The notes beneath the pieces were generated by a model. It ran no database searches. It saw nothing but the letters and a program-made list of their open reading frames with translations, and was not told where the DNA came from. Position numbers and translations under genes: made by a program. DNA of 40,544 nt from an uncultured Actinomycetes bacterium (GTDB lineage: Bacteria; Actinomycetota; Actinomycetes; Nanopelagicales; Nanopelagicaceae): NCBI GenBank assembly GCA_903916385.1, contig CAIWWH010000136.1:1-40544 (forward strand). The letters are read 5' to 3'. Shown one piece after another: positions 39,647 to 40,544 of this stretch. Numbering within the stretch: the first letter of the stretch is position 1; every line of letters begins with the position of its first letter.

Positions 39647-40370
39647 CCCACAAGAGCGACAGAACATTCAAGATTTATTTAGTGTTAGTGAAGCACAAGT
39701 CAATCGCGATCATGCAATAAGCCATACGCTGGCAGCTTTACAAGAAATTGATACTAAGTTCATTTTTTTTGGTGGTACCGCACTTTCTCGCACCTATTTA
39801 GTTAATGGACGCTTGTCGGAAGACATTGATCTCTACTCTGGAGATCGGGAAACCCTCTGCAGAGAGTTAGATCACCTACCCAAATTTCTAGAGCAGGAAT
39901 TTCCACAAGCTCAATGGAATTTGACACCGTCTCAAACTAGTGACGTTCAAAGTTCACTCTTGATCTGTGATGCTTCAACTCAAATTAAGATTCAAGTAAT
40001 TGAGGCCAATACGCGCAATTGGTTAGCTATTCCGACTGAATTGGCCGAAATTCATCAACGATATTCTGATTCACCGCCTGTCAAATTATTCACCCCTACA
40101 TTTGACGGCTTTGTTGCGATGAAAGTAGCTGCCTGGATTGACCGACGGGCTCCACGAGATTTATTTGACCTTGAGGGCTTATCTCAGATTGGGGAGGCCT
40201 CCGAAGGCGCACGCGTTTTGGCTAGTGAATTATCAGGATTCCAAGTCAGTACCCGGATGTTGAAGTTACGCGTTCATGGCCGTTGGCACGAAGAGTTGGA
40301 GCATCAGACGAATCTTCAGATCACCCCCGAAGAATGTTTAGAGAGGGTTCTCAATTGGTGGAGTGAGTGA
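39639..40370 (+). CDS. abiEii: AbiEii/AbiGii-type nucleotidyltransferase toxin
   Basis: A 243-residue DUF1814-type protein. The nucleotidyltransferase motif FFGGTALSRTYLVNGRLSEDIDLYS supplies GG-T and D-x-D; a later FVAMKVAAWIDRRAPRDLFDLEGL block contains the conserved Lys and the RDLFDL motif. Such toxins transfer nucleotides to targets such as tRNA acceptor ends and halt growth, acting as phage-abortive or stabilising modules. Base composition is more AT-rich than the neighbouring core genes, consistent with transfer. Confidence 0.9.
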   Translation: MLNPQERQNIQDLFSVSEAQVNRDHAISHTLAALQEIDTKFIFFGGTALSRTYLVNGRLSEDIDLYSGDRETLCRELDHLPKFLEQEFPQAQWNLTPSQTSDVQSSLLICDASTQIKIQVIEANTRNWLAIPTELAEIHQRYSDSPPVKLFTPTFDGFVAMKVAAWIDRRAPRDLFDLEGLSQIGEASEGARVLASELSGFQVSTRMLKLRVHGRWHEELEHQTNLQITPEECLERVLNWWSE

Positions 40371-40400
40371 TCTAACTTCAGACACTCCCACCCCTCTTTT
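40357..40400 (+). terminator. Terminator of the abiE operon
   Basis: GGTGGAGTG (40357-40365) pairs with CACTCC and ACC (40383-40392, one bulged C), followed by CCTCTTTT. The stem begins inside the last codons of the toxin gene. Confidence 0.5.
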
Positions 40401-40520
40401 ACGCTCAAAACCCACCTACTTGCCCCTGTCGGTCGGGGGGACTATCTTTCGAACATATGTTCGAATCAGCCATAAACCCCGAAACTCCAGGATCCGTCCC
40501 AGGGGTGGTTTGGGCTGGCC
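40399..40520 (+). repeat. Direct repeat, copy 2
   Basis: Second copy of the 122-base repeat at 38535-38656. After position 40520 the similarity resumes five bases later with TCTCGACCCTC (40526-40536), which equals the end of the DUF6504 gene (38941-38951). Confidence 0.9.
40420..40464 (+). promoter_or_regulatory. SOS promoter with perfect LexA box, copy 2
   Basis: TTGCCC (40420-40425), 17 bases, TATCTT (40443-40448), then TCGAACATATGTTCGA (40449-40464), identical in all elements to copy 1. It should drive the genes beyond the right edge of the window. Confidence 0.85.
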
Positions 40521-40540
40521 CTGCCTCTCGACCCTCATGA
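40457..40540 (+). pseudogene. DUF6504 remnant: 27-codon frame with in-frame internal deletion
   Basis: From ATG 40457 the frame reads MFESAINPETPGSVPG, then VVWAGPASRPS and TGA at 40538-40540. It corresponds to the first about 21 and last about 5 codons of the DUF6504 gene; the missing piece is 279 bases, exactly 93 codons. The stop overlaps a new ATG at 40537 (ATGA) that opens another frame running off the window. It may be a dead copy, or a short leader peptide coupled to the next SOS gene. Confidence 0.6.
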
Positions 40541-40544
40541 AACT

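Noticed and set aside
1-40544. CRISPR array, IS element or prophage
   Set aside because: No regularly spaced repeats, transposase, integrase or phage structural genes were seen in the window.

Overview
The window looks like a compact chromosome segment from a free-living actinomycete. The gene content is actinobacterial: a HrdB/SigA-type sigma factor, the cell-division regulator SepH, a DUF7455 zinc-ribbon protein, a class II DAHP synthase, a PASTA-domain Ser/Thr kinase, and the order rplS-lepB-rnhB-yraN-comM-dprA. Mid-range GC (about 50% by eye), very short or negative intergenic distances, an acyclic carotenoid cluster and many apparently leaderless genes fit a freshwater planktonic lineage such as Nanopelagicales. 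That placement is an inference. No insertion sequence, prophage or CRISPR array was seen.

Layout. 1-9.2 kb: 3' part of the sigma gene, a CDGSH protein, a TetR regulator, DUF7455, convergent type II topoisomerase subunits (the A subunit lacks its C-terminal domain), a phosphodiesterase-like protein, SepH and an MFS transporter. 9.2-15.7 kb: inositol-phosphatase-family enzyme, rplS, lepB, rnhB, yraN, comM, dprA, era. 15.7-26 kb: DMT transporter and xylulokinase, phosphofructokinase with PPi-type active-site residues, class II DAHP synthase, O6-alkylguanine repair protein, then nfo-DMT transporter-threonine aldolase and a PASTA kinase. 25.6-26.8 kb: a TPP riboswitch controlling a PnuC-family transporter (so probably PnuT, thiamine) and a P-loop kinase. 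26.8-36.7 kb: carotenoid genes in two minus-strand operons, crtE-crtI-crtB and (alpha/beta hydrolase)-crtA-like-cruF-glycosyltransferase-crtD-like, around a metF/CDP-alcohol transferase pair. 36.7-38.3 kb: TauE/SafE permease, DUF952, a small unknown protein and a tRNA gene with an aberrant anticodon arm. 38.3-40.5 kb: accessory segment with two copies of a LexA-box promoter flanking an AbiE-type toxin-antitoxin pair.

How the genes work together. The carotenoid genes encode a route from isoprenyl diphosphates to phytoene and lycopene, then hydration (CruF), further desaturation (CrtD-like), 2-oxidation (CrtA-like) and glycosylation. No lycopene cyclase is visible, so an acyclic oxo-glycoside is the simplest prediction. 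At the right end, one SOS promoter drives a DUF6504 gene and its near-identical copy, 1864 bp downstream, heads a 27-codon in-frame-deleted remnant that overlaps the next start codon. The AbiE pair sits between them with its own autoregulatory operator.

A recurrent signal is a TANNNT hexamer exactly six bases before the start codon. It occurs before at least ten genes, including two divergent pairs whose -10 elements overlap on opposite strands, which suggests widespread leaderless transcription.
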